Notes: generated from the sequence alone by a model not told the origin. 64,000 bases of DNA from Clostridia bacterium (GCA_017501245.1 JAFVXI010000035.1:62001-126000); one strand, 5' to 3'; shown: positions 35,520-44,351, counted from the first letter of the stretch. Made by a program: numbers and translations.

Positions 35520-36956
35520 TTAGGCGAAGAAGCTTAAGAAAACTCCCGCCGCAACTGCCGAGCCGATAACGCCTGCAACGTTCGGTCCCATGGCGTGCAT
35601 GAGAAGGAAGTTGGAGGGGTCGGCCTTTCTACCCTCATCCTGAGCAACCCTTGCCGCCATAGGAACGGCAGAAACTCCGGCAGAGCCGATAAGGGGATTG
35701 ATCTTGCCCTTTGTTACCCAGCACATGATCTTTGCAGTGATGAGTCCACCGCACGTGGATATAATGAATGCTACGAGACCGAGCGCAATAATGCCCAGCG
35801 TCTTGAAATCAAGGAAGTCCTCTGCATTCGCCGTTGCACCGACGGAAACTCCGAGGCAGATCGTAACGATGTTGCAAAGCTCGTTCTGCGCAGTTTTGGA
35901 AAGTCTTTCGGTGACTCCCGAAACGTTAAACAGGTTTCCAAGCATAAGGAAGCCGACGAGTGCCGCCGCATCGGGAATAACGAAGCAGACGACGATCGTA
36001 ACGATGATGGGGAAGAGAACCTTCTCGGTCTGAGACACGGGGCGAAGGTTGCTCATCTTGATCTTCCTCTCCTTCTCGGTGGTGAGCAGACGCATGAAGG
36101 GGGGCTGAATGATCGGGATAAGCGCCATGTAGGAGTAAGCGGCGATAGCTATCGCACCGAGAAGATGGGGTGCTAGCGTTTTAGTGACGAGGATCGCAGT
36201 AGGACCGTCGGCACCGCCGATAATACCGATAGCGCCTGCCTCAAGGGGGGTATAGCCGATAGCAAGAGCGCCGAGGAAGGCTGCAAATACTCCGAGCTGA
36301 GCGCCCGCACCCATAAGAAGCGACTTGGGATTTGCGATAAGGGGCGAGAAGTCGGTCATTGCGCCAACACCCATAAAGATGAGCGAGGGGTAGATGCCGA
36401 GCTTTACGCCAAGATAAAGGAGATCTATAAGACCGCCGTGATTGATGACCTCGGAGATCATGGCGGACATCTTGATATGTACGGCACCCTTATCGACGTA
36501 CATAGCGTCGCCGAGGAAGGTGTTGAAGATCTCCATGAAGGATTCGTTTTCAAAAGCGGCGTCCGCGATGTTTATAACACCTGCGGAGGAGTCGGTAGCT
36601 GCAACGACCTCAACAAGACCGGAAAGGGAGGGATCGGCGGCTATCTGGTTTAAGAACATTTGGACACTCGTTGAAAGAGTTCCGATAATAGATCCGTCTG
36701 CGGTTACCTCAAGATAATAATTATCAAAGAAGAAATCGAGATGGATCAGCTCGGCGCCGGGGAGATTTGCGAGCAGCATACCGAATGCGATGGGCATAAG
36801 GAGCAGGGGCTCGAACTTTTTAACGATAGCAAGGTATAAAAGCGCACCAATGATAACGTACATGGTGAGATATTGAGCTATCATTACAAAATCTCCGCTA
36901 CCGAACAGCTTGGCTACGCCTGTCGTAGCAAGAAATTCAAGTATCGAATCAAGCAT
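35520..36956 (-). CDS. oadB: Sodium-translocating decarboxylase beta subunit
   Basis: A 478-residue integral membrane protein that decarboxylates carboxybiotin and exports Na+. The conserved GGADGPTAI (with the Na+-binding Asp), YSYMALIPIIQPP and the C-terminal NPLIGSAGVSAVP and HAMGPNVAGVIGSAVAAG are all present. Between the first helices (LLANLPGAELI, near residue 72) and GGLIDLLYLGVKLG (near 170) lies about 90 residues not seen in the textbook OadB of roughly 430 residues; it is rich in acidic and hydrophobic residues. It lies between the biotin carrier and oadA. Confidence 0.93.
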   Translation of the reverse strand: MLDSILEFLATTGVAKLFGSGDFVMIAQYLTMYVIIGALLYLAIVKKFEPLLLMPIAFGMLLANLPGAELIHLDFFFDNYYLEVTADGSIIGTLSTSVQMFLNQIAADPSLSGLVEVVAATDSSAGVINIADAAFENESFMEIFNTFLGDAMYVDKGAVHIKMSAMISEVINHGGLIDLLYLGVKLGIYPSLIFMGVGAMTDFSPLIANPKSLLMGAGAQLGVFAAFLGALAIGYTPLEAGAIGIIGGADGPTAILVTKTLAPHLLGAIAIAAYSYMALIPIIQPPFMRLLTTEKERKIKMSNLRPVSQTEKVLFPIIVTIVVCFVIPDAAALVGFLMLGNLFNVSGVTERLSKTAQNELCNIVTICLGVSVGATANAEDFLDFKTLGIIALGLVAFIISTCGGLITAKIMCWVTKGKINPLIGSAGVSAVPMAARVAQDEGRKADPSNFLLMHAMGPNVAGVIGSAVAAGVFLSFFA

Positions 36957-36980
36957 ATCGTTCTACCTTTTCGTCCTTGA

Positions 36981-37379
36981 TCAGTTGATGGATGCGAGCA
37001 CGTCGCCGGAAGCAACGCTTGCACCCTTCTGGGTGTTTATAGAAGCGATAACGCCGTCGCAGGGAGCGGGAATATCGTTCTCCATCTTCATAGCCTCAAG
37101 CACGCAGATAACGTCACCCTTCTTAACGGTGTCGCCAACGCTGACCTTGATGGAAAGGATGGTGCCGGGCATGGGAGCGGTAACAGTGTTAGCACCCTGT
37201 GCGCCGGAGGGAGCAACGGGCTTTGCAGCGGGAGCAGCTACGGGCGCTGCAGGTGCGGCAACGGGAGCTGCAACGGGAGCAGCGGGTGCTGCAAAAACAG
37301 GAGCGGAGGGTGCGCAGCCTGCCTCCTCAACGATAACCTCATACATGGTTCCGTTAACGGTTATATTATACTTTTTCAT
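36981..37379 (-). CDS. Biotin carboxyl carrier protein of the decarboxylase
   Basis: A 132-residue protein. An N-terminal beta-rich segment (1-18) is followed by an Ala/Pro-rich flexible linker (about 20-63), then a biotinyl domain with the EAMKMEND motif whose Lys accepts biotin. It corresponds to the delta/gamma chain of methylmalonyl-CoA decarboxylase (MmdC/GcdC) and swings between the carboxyltransferases and OadB. I choose ATG 37379, with GAAAGGAT upstream; the frame is open to 37400 but starts there lack a site. Confidence 0.92.
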   Translation of the reverse strand: MKKYNITVNGTMYEVIVEEAGCAPSAPVFAAPAAPVAAPVAAPAAPVAAPAAKPVAPSGAQGANTVTAPMPGTILSIKVSVGDTVKKGDVICVLEAMKMENDIPAPCDGVIASINTQKGASVASGDVLASIN

Positions 37380-37416
37380 TTTATGATCCTTTCTAAACAA
37401 ATAATATCGATAGGTT

Positions 37417-37734
37417 TTATCTCTTTTTGAACGAAACGACTCTGAACTTCATTCCGGGCGCCTCTTCCTCTGCGAATGCGATTGCTGCGGCAATAGCGGC
37501 AACGATCTCATCCTGTGCGGAAGAAACGGTGACGGCGCTGGAGACCTCGCTGATGACAGGCTTGTTTTCTTTAGGTGCCTTAGTGCCGAAGAAGAGCTTG
37601 AAGAGCGAGAGGATGCCCCATATCAGAATCAAAACGGAAAAGACCGTCGCTATACCGATGAGGAATACCTGGAAGCCGAGGAGCATAACCTCGGAGTATT
37701 CTGTGGGGAACTCTACGGCTAATAATGCATTCAT
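37417..37734 (-). CDS. OadG-like gamma/delta subunit of the sodium pump
   Basis: A 105-residue protein with one transmembrane helix (about 18-45) and a cytoplasmic tail rich in Ala and Glu, ending in a basic FKKR. The order TM helix, charged linker, and small soluble end is that of OadG/MmdD subunits that assemble the complex and anchor it. GGAGG lies 7 bases before the ATG. It lies between the acyl-CoA carboxyltransferase and the biotin carrier genes. Confidence 0.8.
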   Translation of the reverse strand: MNALLAVEFPTEYSEVMLLGFQVFLIGIATVFSVLILIWGILSLFKLFFGTKAPKENKPVISEVSSAVTVSSAQDEIVAAIAAAIAFAEEEAPGMKFRVVSFKKR

Positions 37735-37749
37735 AAAAGACCTCCCGGA

Positions 37750-39183
37750 TTAAAGGGGTAATACCTTGCGCTTAGCACCGTGGCTGCAGCCTTTGGATGC
37801 AAGCATAAGGAGGGCAGAGCAGATCCTCGCCCTGAGCTCGGTAACGCTGATGATATCGTCGATCTCGCCGCTTGCTGCTGCGTGTGCGGGAGAGGAAACG
37901 TTAACTCGCCATTCGTTTACGAAGTCCTGACGGGACTTCTCCTCGGTGATGTACTTATCCCAAGCGAAAGCAACGCCGGAATCAGCGCTGAGTGCGCCGA
38001 TCTCAGCAGAGTCAACTGCGTAAACAACGTCAGCACCGATGGACTTGGAACCAAGGAGAACGAAGGACGCTCCGATGGCCTTGCCGATAATAACGGTGAC
38101 CTTGGGGCAGGTTGCGGATGCGTAAGCGGTAGCAAGCCTTGCAAGAGCGGAGGCAAAGCCACACTCGTTATCCTTGTCGATAGTAACGCCCATCGAATCA
38201 ACGAGAGTGACTACGGGGATGGAGAAGCTGTCGCAAAGGTTGACGAATCTTGCGATCTTCTTTGCACACTTGGTGCAGAGCTTACCGTTATTAACGGAGG
38301 AGGAGTTTGCGATAATACCGCACTTAACGCCGCCGATGGTTGCGAATGCAGTGTGTGCAGCCTTGGCAAAGTCGGCTCCAACCTCGTGGAGAACGCCGTT
38401 GTCGACGATAGCAGAGATGGCTGAGAGACCCTCTCCTGCAAAGTTAAGCTCGCCGAGAAGCCTGTTAAGGTTATCAGCGCAGTCAACTACCTGAACGCCG
38501 GTGGAGGCATTATCGGGCAGGAAGCTGACGAGGAATCTCGCATAGCCTGCGCACTCTGCGATGGACCCACTGAAGGAAACGAGAGAGTCCTGAGCAGAAT
38601 CGTTGTGGGTAAGGGCGGGGGAGGAAACGTAAAGGCTCGCACCCGACTCCTTGATAACAAAATCAAAGGTAGCTGCGATAGCTGCGCAGGTTCCGATACA
38701 GTTGCCCGCGACGAGAGCTATCTGAGGTATAACGCCGGATGCAGCGTTTACAACGCTGAGGATCCTGCCGTAAGCCGCGAGGCCAGTAGTGCCTGCGAAT
38801 ACGTCTGTGCCGTTAGAATTAAAGATGCCGATAACGGGTGCGCCGTTATCCATAGCGAGCTTGTAGAGATCCGCTATCTTCTTAGCGTGGCGCTCGTCGA
38901 TAGCTCCTCCCATTCTCTCGGCGTCCTCTGCGAATGCAAAAACGAGCTTGCCGTCTATTGCGCCGTAGCCGGTGATAACACCCTCGAACTCATTTCCCTT
39001 GTCGGTAGAGATGAAATCCGAGATACTGCGCTTCATATAAGCAGCCGTCTCAACGAACGTGTTAGCGTCGAAGAGAAGTGCGATCTGCTCTCTTACGGAC
39101 GAGCTTTCGGTGGCAGCAAGCGCACGGCGAAGCTCGGCGGCGTCAGGAAGTGCAGAGACGTTTGTCTTTTCGTACTTGTTCAA
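37750..39183 (-). CDS. Acyl-CoA carboxyltransferase (methylmalonyl-CoA decarboxylase alpha-like), atypical
   Basis: A 477-residue crotonase-fold carboxyltransferase with two homologous halves, shorter than the usual 510-520. It would move a carboxyl between an acyl-CoA and the biotin carrier encoded downstream. GGAIDERHAKKI and SGVIPQIALVAG match propionyl-CoA carboxylase beta/MmdA. The first oxyanion-hole signature, usually DSGGARIQEG, reads NSNGTDVFAG, and the following GGA-type loop is GTCAAIAATFD. The second-half motif (GKAIGASFVLLGSKSIGADVV, quoted in two parts GKAIGASF and SKSIGADVV) is closer to consensus. Its substrate is therefore open. Start is TTG behind AAGGAG. It is first in the operon, with its own promoter. 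Confidence 0.8.
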   Translation of the reverse strand: MNKYEKTNVSALPDAAELRRALAATESSSVREQIALLFDANTFVETAAYMKRSISDFISTDKGNEFEGVITGYGAIDGKLVFAFAEDAERMGGAIDERHAKKIADLYKLAMDNGAPVIGIFNSNGTDVFAGTTGLAAYGRILSVVNAASGVIPQIALVAGNCIGTCAAIAATFDFVIKESGASLYVSSPALTHNDSAQDSLVSFSGSIAECAGYARFLVSFLPDNASTGVQVVDCADNLNRLLGELNFAGEGLSAISAIVDNGVLHEVGADFAKAAHTAFATIGGVKCGIIANSSSVNNGKLCTKCAKKIARFVNLCDSFSIPVVTLVDSMGVTIDKDNECGFASALARLATAYASATCPKVTVIIGKAIGASFVLLGSKSIGADVVYAVDSAEIGALSADSGVAFAWDKYITEEKSRQDFVNEWRVNVSSPAHAAASGEIDDIISVTELRARICSALLMLASKGCSHGAKRKVLPL

Positions 39184-39246
39184 TTCTTGATCTCCTTCCG
39201 TGATCTATATTATAATTTTAAAAAAATCCAAAATTACACCAAATAT

Positions 39247-39275
39247 AATATACCACCAAATTCGAAATAAGTCAA
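39247..39275 (-). promoter_or_regulatory. SigA promoter of the decarboxylase operon
   Basis: On the minus strand TTGACT (39270-39275), 17 bases, TATATT (39247-39252), 64 bases upstream of the TTG start. It lies right after the terminator of the HTH regulator gene, so the operon is transcribed separately from it. Confidence 0.75.
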
Positions 39276-39284
39276 TATATTAAT

Positions 39285-39321
39285 TAAATAAAAAAGGTGA
39301 TAAAGCGTGAGCAATATCACC
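39285..39321 (-). terminator. Terminator of the HTH regulator gene
   Basis: On the minus strand GGTGATA and TATCACC (39296-39321) enclose a 12-base loop, followed by TTTTTTATTT. Confidence 0.75.
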
Positions 39322-39354
39322 AAATTTATGAAAGGTATAGTATGAAACATACTA

Positions 39355-40197
39355 TCAGCTGTTAAATCCCTCCAAAAGAGAGATGCGCTTGGTCGCAAAG
39401 CGATAGGCGGACTCAAAGTCAAAGAGCTGTCGGTAGCAGGTGTCGAGATCGCCATAGACCGAAAACATCAGATAGGCGTTTCTTTCATGATCTGTCTTGG
39501 TGTTTTCTATCTCGAGTAGGAGCTTGAGGGCGTCGGCGTATTTTCTATCCTTAATTAATTGCTTAGCCTTCATGTGCATACCGAAGCGCTCATTTTTGAA
39601 CTCATAGTCAAAATCCAGGGTAACGTACTTGTAAAACTCGTAGTCAAAAGCCGACTGCATCAGCAAAAGGAATTTTCCCTCGTCAAATTCCAGCAAGGGC
39701 GAGCTGACGTTTTCTGCTATGGCGAGATATAAAGGAATGATGGCCTCGAATCTTCTCGTGTCGTACATCGTACGCTCGCAGTGATCTCTGGAAAGCAAAA
39801 GCTGCTTTTTTGCCGAAACGAGCGAGCCGTTTCGGCAGGATGCCATTCCAAGCTCGAAATAACACTGAGCGAGAATGAATGAAAGCTCGTCGTCAAGGAC
39901 GTCCATCTTAGTGACGAGGCTTATACAAAGATTGTAGTTTTTCGTTTCAAGCGCACTCTTGATGACTCCGATACGCTCCTTTTTACGGAAGTAGAAAAGA
40001 TCGTTTTCGGGGCTGAGAAGATATGGAAGTGGCAGATCAAGCACACTTGCGATATGGGTAAGTGTCGATATCGACGGTGTCGCCTTGTCGCTCTCGATCG
40101 CACTTATCATATTTCTGGTAAGGTACTCACCTGCGAGGTCCGTCTGTGTCATCCTATGCTCGATGCGTGCCTTCTTTATTTTTTCGCCAATAGTCAT
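39355..40197 (-). CDS. HTH (XRE-type) regulator with TPR-like C-terminal domain
   Basis: A 280-residue protein. Residues 1-60 are a Cro/C1-type helix-turn-helix (KKARIEHRMTQTDLAGEYLT, then SAIESDKATPSISTLTHIA). The rest is helical with repeat-like units such as FILAQCYFELGMASCRNGS and DGFESAYRFAT-type ends, as in TPR proteins. The build and length are those of RRNPP regulators (Rgg, PlcR, PrgX) that sense small peptides, but no signal-peptide gene is visible next to it. GGAG precedes the ATG. It could control the recombinase or the decarboxylase operon on either side. Confidence 0.7.
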   Translation of the reverse strand: MTIGEKIKKARIEHRMTQTDLAGEYLTRNMISAIESDKATPSISTLTHIASVLDLPLPYLLSPENDLFYFRKKERIGVIKSALETKNYNLCISLVTKMDVLDDELSFILAQCYFELGMASCRNGSLVSAKKQLLLSRDHCERTMYDTRRFEAIIPLYLAIAENVSSPLLEFDEGKFLLLMQSAFDYEFYKYVTLDFDYEFKNERFGMHMKAKQLIKDRKYADALKLLLEIENTKTDHERNAYLMFSVYGDLDTCYRQLFDFESAYRFATKRISLLEGFNS

Positions 40198-40246
40198 AAT
40201 TGCTCCTAAATCTAAAAACGGGATAATAAAACAGGGCAGAGCTATG

Positions 40247-41263
40247 CTACTTTTTAAACGGAACGTCTGCCAACGGGTTTGCCTCTACGGCGTCCTCAAG
40301 GTTTCTGTCTACTATGTGCGTGTATATCTGAGTCGTGTTCAGCTGCTCGTGGCCGAGGATATCCTTCAGCACTCTTATATCCACCTTGCCCGATTGATAC
40401 ATCAGTGTGGCGGCGGTATGCCTGAGCTTATGCACGGACATTCCGTCGGTTTTGAGATTTGCCATCTTAAGATACTTATAGACCACCCACTGAACGGTCT
40501 TGTTTGATATCCTCTGCTCGCGTCCGCTTAAGAAAAGTGCGTGATCCGAGGTTCTTACGTGCTTGGGGTCGAGCCTGACTCGAAGATATAATTCCAGAGC
40601 CTCTCGTGCGGCGGGATTAATATAGATTACTCTCTGCTTGTTACCCTTACCTGTTACCGTCATATGCGTCAATTCCGAGTCTAGACTTTCAAGATCGAGC
40701 CCGACAAGCTCGGATAAACGCATTCCCGTGTTGAGGAAGAGGCATATGATGGCGTAATCCCTCTCAAGGGTCTTGGAGTCTTTATCGGCCCTGACCGTGT
40801 CGAGTAGATGTACAGCTTCTGTAACGGTAAGATATTTCGGCATTGTGATGCCCTTTTTGGGTGAATCTATACTAGCCGTGGGATCCGAGTCGATAAGCCT
40901 CTGCTTTCGGTATAGATATCTGAAGAAGGAGCGAAGTGCGCTGAGCTTTCGCATTCTTGTTGCCGCGGTGTTGTTGCGCTCAATGTTTGTGAACATCAAA
41001 AACTCAAGGATCAGCCTCTCGTTTACACGGCTGACGTCGTCTATCCCGATGCTTCTTATTGATATTTTTGCGAGGTTTTCATTAGTCGGGTCGATATCGC
41101 TGCGCTTTGCTACGTAGAAGCGGAAGAAGGTGCGCAGATCCTGTAGATATTCACAAACCGTCTTTTCGCTGTTGCCCTTGATATTAGAGGTGTAGGATGC
41201 GTATTCCTGCATAAGAGGCGGGAGCTCCTTATAGTCGGGGCTCTTAAAGGTCAGGACTGCCAT
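40247..41263 (-). CDS. XerC/XerD-like tyrosine recombinase
   Basis: A 338-residue site-specific recombinase. The N-terminal SAM-like core-binding domain (15-125) is followed by a catalytic domain with the full set: Arg182 in NTGMRLSELVG, Lys206 or Lys209 in TGKGNKQR, His278 and Arg281 in VHKLRHTAA, His305 in LGHEQLNTTQ and Tyr314 in IYTH. It is about 40 residues longer than E. coli XerC/D, partly through a stretch near 55-75. No att-like repeats or phage genes are near, so chromosome dimer resolution is more likely than an integrase role. AAGGAG precedes the ATG. Confidence 0.85.
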   Translation of the reverse strand: MAVLTFKSPDYKELPPLMQEYASYTSNIKGNSEKTVCEYLQDLRTFFRFYVAKRSDIDPTNENLAKISIRSIGIDDVSRVNERLILEFLMFTNIERNNTAATRMRKLSALRSFFRYLYRKQRLIDSDPTASIDSPKKGITMPKYLTVTEAVHLLDTVRADKDSKTLERDYAIICLFLNTGMRLSELVGLDLESLDSELTHMTVTGKGNKQRVIYINPAAREALELYLRVRLDPKHVRTSDHALFLSGREQRISNKTVQWVVYKYLKMANLKTDGMSVHKLRHTAATLMYQSGKVDIRVLKDILGHEQLNTTQIYTHIVDRNLEDAVEANPLADVPFKK

Positions 41264-41418
41264 AATATCTCCTTTCTTCCGTCTTTGGTTGGATTATGCC
41301 TCAATTATACAAAACTTTAGCGGGTAAATGTTAGATAAAATGTTAACTTTTTTTCCTTCCGCTTGTTTTTTGAAATATTTATGTTAGAATATATCTATCA
41401 AAAGGAAAGGGGAGTGCT

Positions 41419-42033
41419 ATGAGCCTCTTTAAGGAAAATTCCTACGACATCGTTAAGCTTTATATCAATCAGATAGGAATCACCATTTTTTCCATGTTTT
41501 TATATACGGCTGTTCCCGTCGAGGACGATTCGCTGTTTAAAACGCTCAGGATACTTGTTTCGGTTTTCTCTATCCTCTTTTATCTCGTACTTGTGCATAA
41601 CGTTATGTGGGAGATAGGCGCCAAGGATAAGATCCGACAGGATTCGGGAAGATATACTATCCCTCGCTTCAAGGGCGGCTTTATCGCTCTCTTTGCAAAT
41701 ATCCCAAACCTCGTGCTTGCTCTTGCTTCTGTTCTGTTCTGCTCGCTCTATCTCGGAACTGGGGCAGAGTGGTGTCAGTCGGTGTTTGCGATATTCTTCC
41801 TCATTATGCGCTTCCACGCATCTATGTATATGGGCTTGGTTCAGGGTGCGTCCCCTGCATCACCCGGTGCTGATGCAGGATCTGCGATCTACGTCGATGC
41901 TCTCTTCGAGTCCGTCTGGTTTTTGATCCTCCCTCTCGTCGCCGTGGCTATCACTCAGCTCTCGTATTGGCTCGGCACGAAGGAGATCAAGCTCCTCGGC
42001 TTCCTATCTACTAAAAAACCCGACGATAAGTAA
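41419..42033 (+). CDS. Membrane protein of unknown function
   Basis: A 204-residue protein with about five hydrophobic segments (near 18-33, 45-65, 93-112, 117-138 and 165-182) and short charged loops. I recognise no family motif. AAGGGGAG precedes the ATG. A hairpin with a T-rich tail follows at 42045-42082, so transcription may end there or partly continue into cwlD 62 bases later. Confidence 0.6.
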   Translation: MSLFKENSYDIVKLYINQIGITIFSMFLYTAVPVEDDSLFKTLRILVSVFSILFYLVLVHNVMWEIGAKDKIRQDSGRYTIPRFKGGFIALFANIPNLVLALASVLFCSLYLGTGAEWCQSVFAIFFLIMRFHASMYMGLVQGASPASPGADAGSAIYVDALFESVWFLILPLVAVAITQLSYWLGTKEIKLLGFLSTKKPDDK

Positions 42034-42044
42034 TATTCTTCGTG

Positions 42045-42082
42045 GCTTCCCATATAGTTTATTAAGCTATATGGGAGCTTTT
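42045..42082 (+). terminator. Terminator-like hairpin between the membrane protein and cwlD
   Basis: GCTTCCCATATAG (42045-42057) pairs with CTATATGGGAGC (42067-42078) with one mismatch, followed by TTTTCTTT. Because cwlD begins 14 bases later, it may be a partial terminator. Confidence 0.55.
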
Positions 42083-42095
42083 CTTTGGAGGGAGT

Positions 42096-42833
42096 ATGAA
42101 GATATACGTTATTGAATGGAAGGCTATAAAGAATGTAATTTCCATCGTATTGATGATAGCGCTGATGGTGTGCATAAGCGTCGTCACACTTTACGCCGTT
42201 GAGGAATATATCGTGGCGGCGGAGGCAAAGCCGGATGAAAAGCCGATACCAACCGTGATCATAGACGCGGGGCACGGAGGTGAGGATCCGGGTGCGATAG
42301 GCGTGAGCGGAGCGTATGAAAAGGATCTGAATCTTGAAATAGCAAAGCTTCTTGCAGCTATGCTTAAGGAGGAGGGCTTTGATGTCCTTATGACAAGGGA
42401 GGAGGACAGAATGCTGTATTCTCCCGAGGAAAATATCAAGGGTATGCGAAAGATCTCCGACCTTAAAAACAGAGCAAAGGTCGCTAACGGGCAGGAGAAT
42501 GCAATTTTCGTCAGTATACATATGAACAGCTTTGGCGAAGGGAAGTATTCGGGCCTCCAGGTATATTATCAGAAGGATAGCGAGGATAGCCCTGCGCTTG
42601 CTTCGTGCATACAGTCTGCTGTAAAGGCTGCGGCTCAGCCCGAGAATAACAGAGTGATCAAGGCGGGGCGCGGACTATATCTTCTCGACAAGGTGAATAT
42701 TCCGTCCGTCATAATAGAATGCGGATTTCTTACCAACCCCGAGGAGTGTGAAAAACTTTCACAAAAAGAATATCAAAAGCAGTTGAGTTCTGCGATAGTT
42801 TGTGGTATCATTGAATATATAACGAAGAAGTAA
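42096..42833 (+). CDS. cwlD: N-acetylmuramoyl-L-alanine amidase CwlD (germination/cortex)
   Basis: A 245-residue Amidase_3 enzyme with an N-terminal transmembrane anchor (about 9-30). Zinc ligands lie in IIDAGHGGEDPGA (His), KDLNLEIAK (Glu) and SIHMNSF (His), and the catalytic Glu in VIIECGFLTNPEE. CwlD, with PdaA, makes muramic-delta-lactam in spore cortex, which allows germination enzymes to recognise cortex; a PdaA-like gene is at 61091. GGAGG precedes the ATG. The size is that of Bacillus CwlD (237). Confidence 0.88.
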   Translation: MKIYVIEWKAIKNVISIVLMIALMVCISVVTLYAVEEYIVAAEAKPDEKPIPTVIIDAGHGGEDPGAIGVSGAYEKDLNLEIAKLLAAMLKEEGFDVLMTREEDRMLYSPEENIKGMRKISDLKNRAKVANGQENAIFVSIHMNSFGEGKYSGLQVYYQKDSEDSPALASCIQSAVKAAAQPENNRVIKAGRGLYLLDKVNIPSVIIECGFLTNPEECEKLSQKEYQKQLSSAIVCGIIEYITKK

Positions 42834-42847
42834 TGGGAGCTTTGTAA

Positions 42848-44236
42848 ATGAAAGGAAGTAAAACAGTGTTCGTATGCTCCGAGTGCGGATATACGAATCC
42901 AAAGTGGCTCGGCAGATGCCCCGAATGCTCGTCCTGGAACAGCTTTGTCCAGGAGGTAGTAGCTGAGCCGTCGTCAAAAAAGAGTATCCCTTCGGCACCC
43001 GTATCAAATAATAAGGCGGAAAAGCTCTCGGAGCTTACCGTAACCGAGTATTTCAGGTCGAAGACGGGAATGGATGAGCTTGACAGAGTTCTTGGCGGAG
43101 GTCTCGTTGAGGGCTCGGTGGTCCTGCTCTCTGGCGAGCCCGGAATAGGTAAATCCACGCTCTTACTCCAGATATCCTCCGAGCTGTCGAGAGGCAGAAA
43201 AGTGCTTTACGTATCCGGAGAGGAATCGAGAGGCCAGCTTAAGCTGCGTGCCGAGAGGCTTGGCATCGCAGGCGACTCGCTGTATCTTCTGACCGAGACC
43301 GATCTTGACGTCGTGCTCGTAGAATGCGAGCGCCTTCGCCCCGACGTTCTGATCATCGACTCGGTGCAAACTCTCTCCTCCGAGCGCTTTACATCGGCGC
43401 CGGGCAGCATCACCCAGGTCAAAGAGACCTCTATGGCTCTTATATCTTATGCAAAGACCTTTGGAGCAGCAGTGTTCCTTGTCGGTCACGTAAATAAGGA
43501 GGGCGGCATCTCGGGCCCCAAGGTGCTTGAGCATATGGTCGACGCCGTGCTTTATTTCGAGGGCGAGAGAACTAATTCCTACCGTATTATCAGAGCAATT
43601 AAAAACAGGTTCGGCCCTACGAACGAGATCGGCGTATTCGAGATGAGCGACAGAGGGCTCGTCGAGATTCCGAATCCCAGCGAGGTGGTTATGGCAGAGC
43701 GGCCGAAGAACACCAGCGGGTCCTGCGCAGGCTGCGTAATGCAGGGAACTCGCCCGATCATATCCGAGATCCAGGCGCTGGTTACGAAGAGCGCATATTC
43801 CTCGGGCAAGAGAACCTCCGATGGCTTCGACTACAACAGAATGTGTCTGCTTATTGCGGTTCTGGAAAAGAGAATGGGGCTTAAGTTCTACGAGAATGAC
43901 GTTTATCTTAACGTTGCGGGCGGCATACATCTCGACGAGCCGAGCGCTGACCTCTCGATAGCTATGGCGCTCATCAGCGGCATCACCGACAAGGTCATTC
44001 CCGATCACCTTATCGCTTTTGGAGAGATCGGACTTGCGGGCGAGGTAAGAGCCGTTTCACATATCGACTACCGCGTCAAGGAGGCGGTCAGGCTTGGTTT
44101 CACCAAGCTTCTTATTCCTAAGAAAAACTTAACGAAGACGCTCCGCAGATACGAGGGAGTCGAGATCGTCGGTGTCGAGAACATCTACGAGGTCCTCGTC
44201 CATATGGTAAAGCGTGAGCAAGACGGCTTATTATAA
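42848..44236 (+). CDS. radA: DNA repair protein RadA
   Basis: A 462-residue RecA-related helicase. The N-terminal C4 zinc finger (CSECGYTNPKW, then CPECSSW), Walker A GEPGIGKST, the RadA-specific KNRFGPTNEIG and a C-terminal Lon-like domain (about 300-460) are in order. RadA drives branch migration in recombinational repair and in transformation, which agrees with the presence of a comEC gene. It follows cwlD by 14 bases, with GGAG before the ATG. Confidence 0.96.
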   Translation: MKGSKTVFVCSECGYTNPKWLGRCPECSSWNSFVQEVVAEPSSKKSIPSAPVSNNKAEKLSELTVTEYFRSKTGMDELDRVLGGGLVEGSVVLLSGEPGIGKSTLLLQISSELSRGRKVLYVSGEESRGQLKLRAERLGIAGDSLYLLTETDLDVVLVECERLRPDVLIIDSVQTLSSERFTSAPGSITQVKETSMALISYAKTFGAAVFLVGHVNKEGGISGPKVLEHMVDAVLYFEGERTNSYRIIRAIKNRFGPTNEIGVFEMSDRGLVEIPNPSEVVMAERPKNTSGSCAGCVMQGTRPIISEIQALVTKSAYSSGKRTSDGFDYNRMCLLIAVLEKRMGLKFYENDVYLNVAGGIHLDEPSADLSIAMALISGITDKVIPDHLIAFGEIGLAGEVRAVSHIDYRVKEAVRLGFTKLLIPKKNLTKTLRRYEGVEIVGVENIYEVLVHMVKREQDGLL

Positions 44237-44240
44237 TTGA

Positions 44241-44288
44241 AAACACGGCTTCTTTTGTTGTATTTCACCAAAGGAGAGCCGTGTTTTT
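44241..44288 (+). terminator. Terminator of radA
   Basis: AAACACGGCT (44241-44250) pairs with AGCCGTGTTT (44277-44286); the loop can form a further TTTTG/CAAAG pairing, and TTTTTC follows. Confidence 0.8.
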
Positions 44289-44322
44289 CTACATCTGCGA
44301 GGAAAATTTTTAACAAAAAAAC

Positions 44323-44351
44323 TTGCATAAATACTATCATTATTGTATAAT
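44323..44351 (+). promoter_or_regulatory. SigA promoter of the EF-G-like gene
   Basis: TTGCAT (44323-44328), 17 bases and TATAAT (44346-44351), 68 bases upstream of the ATG. Confidence 0.75.

Noticed and set aside
40247-41263. Integrase of an integrated mobile element
   Set aside because: Full-length tyrosine recombinase, but no attachment repeats, tRNA target, excisionase or phage genes nearby; a chromosomal Xer-type role fits better.
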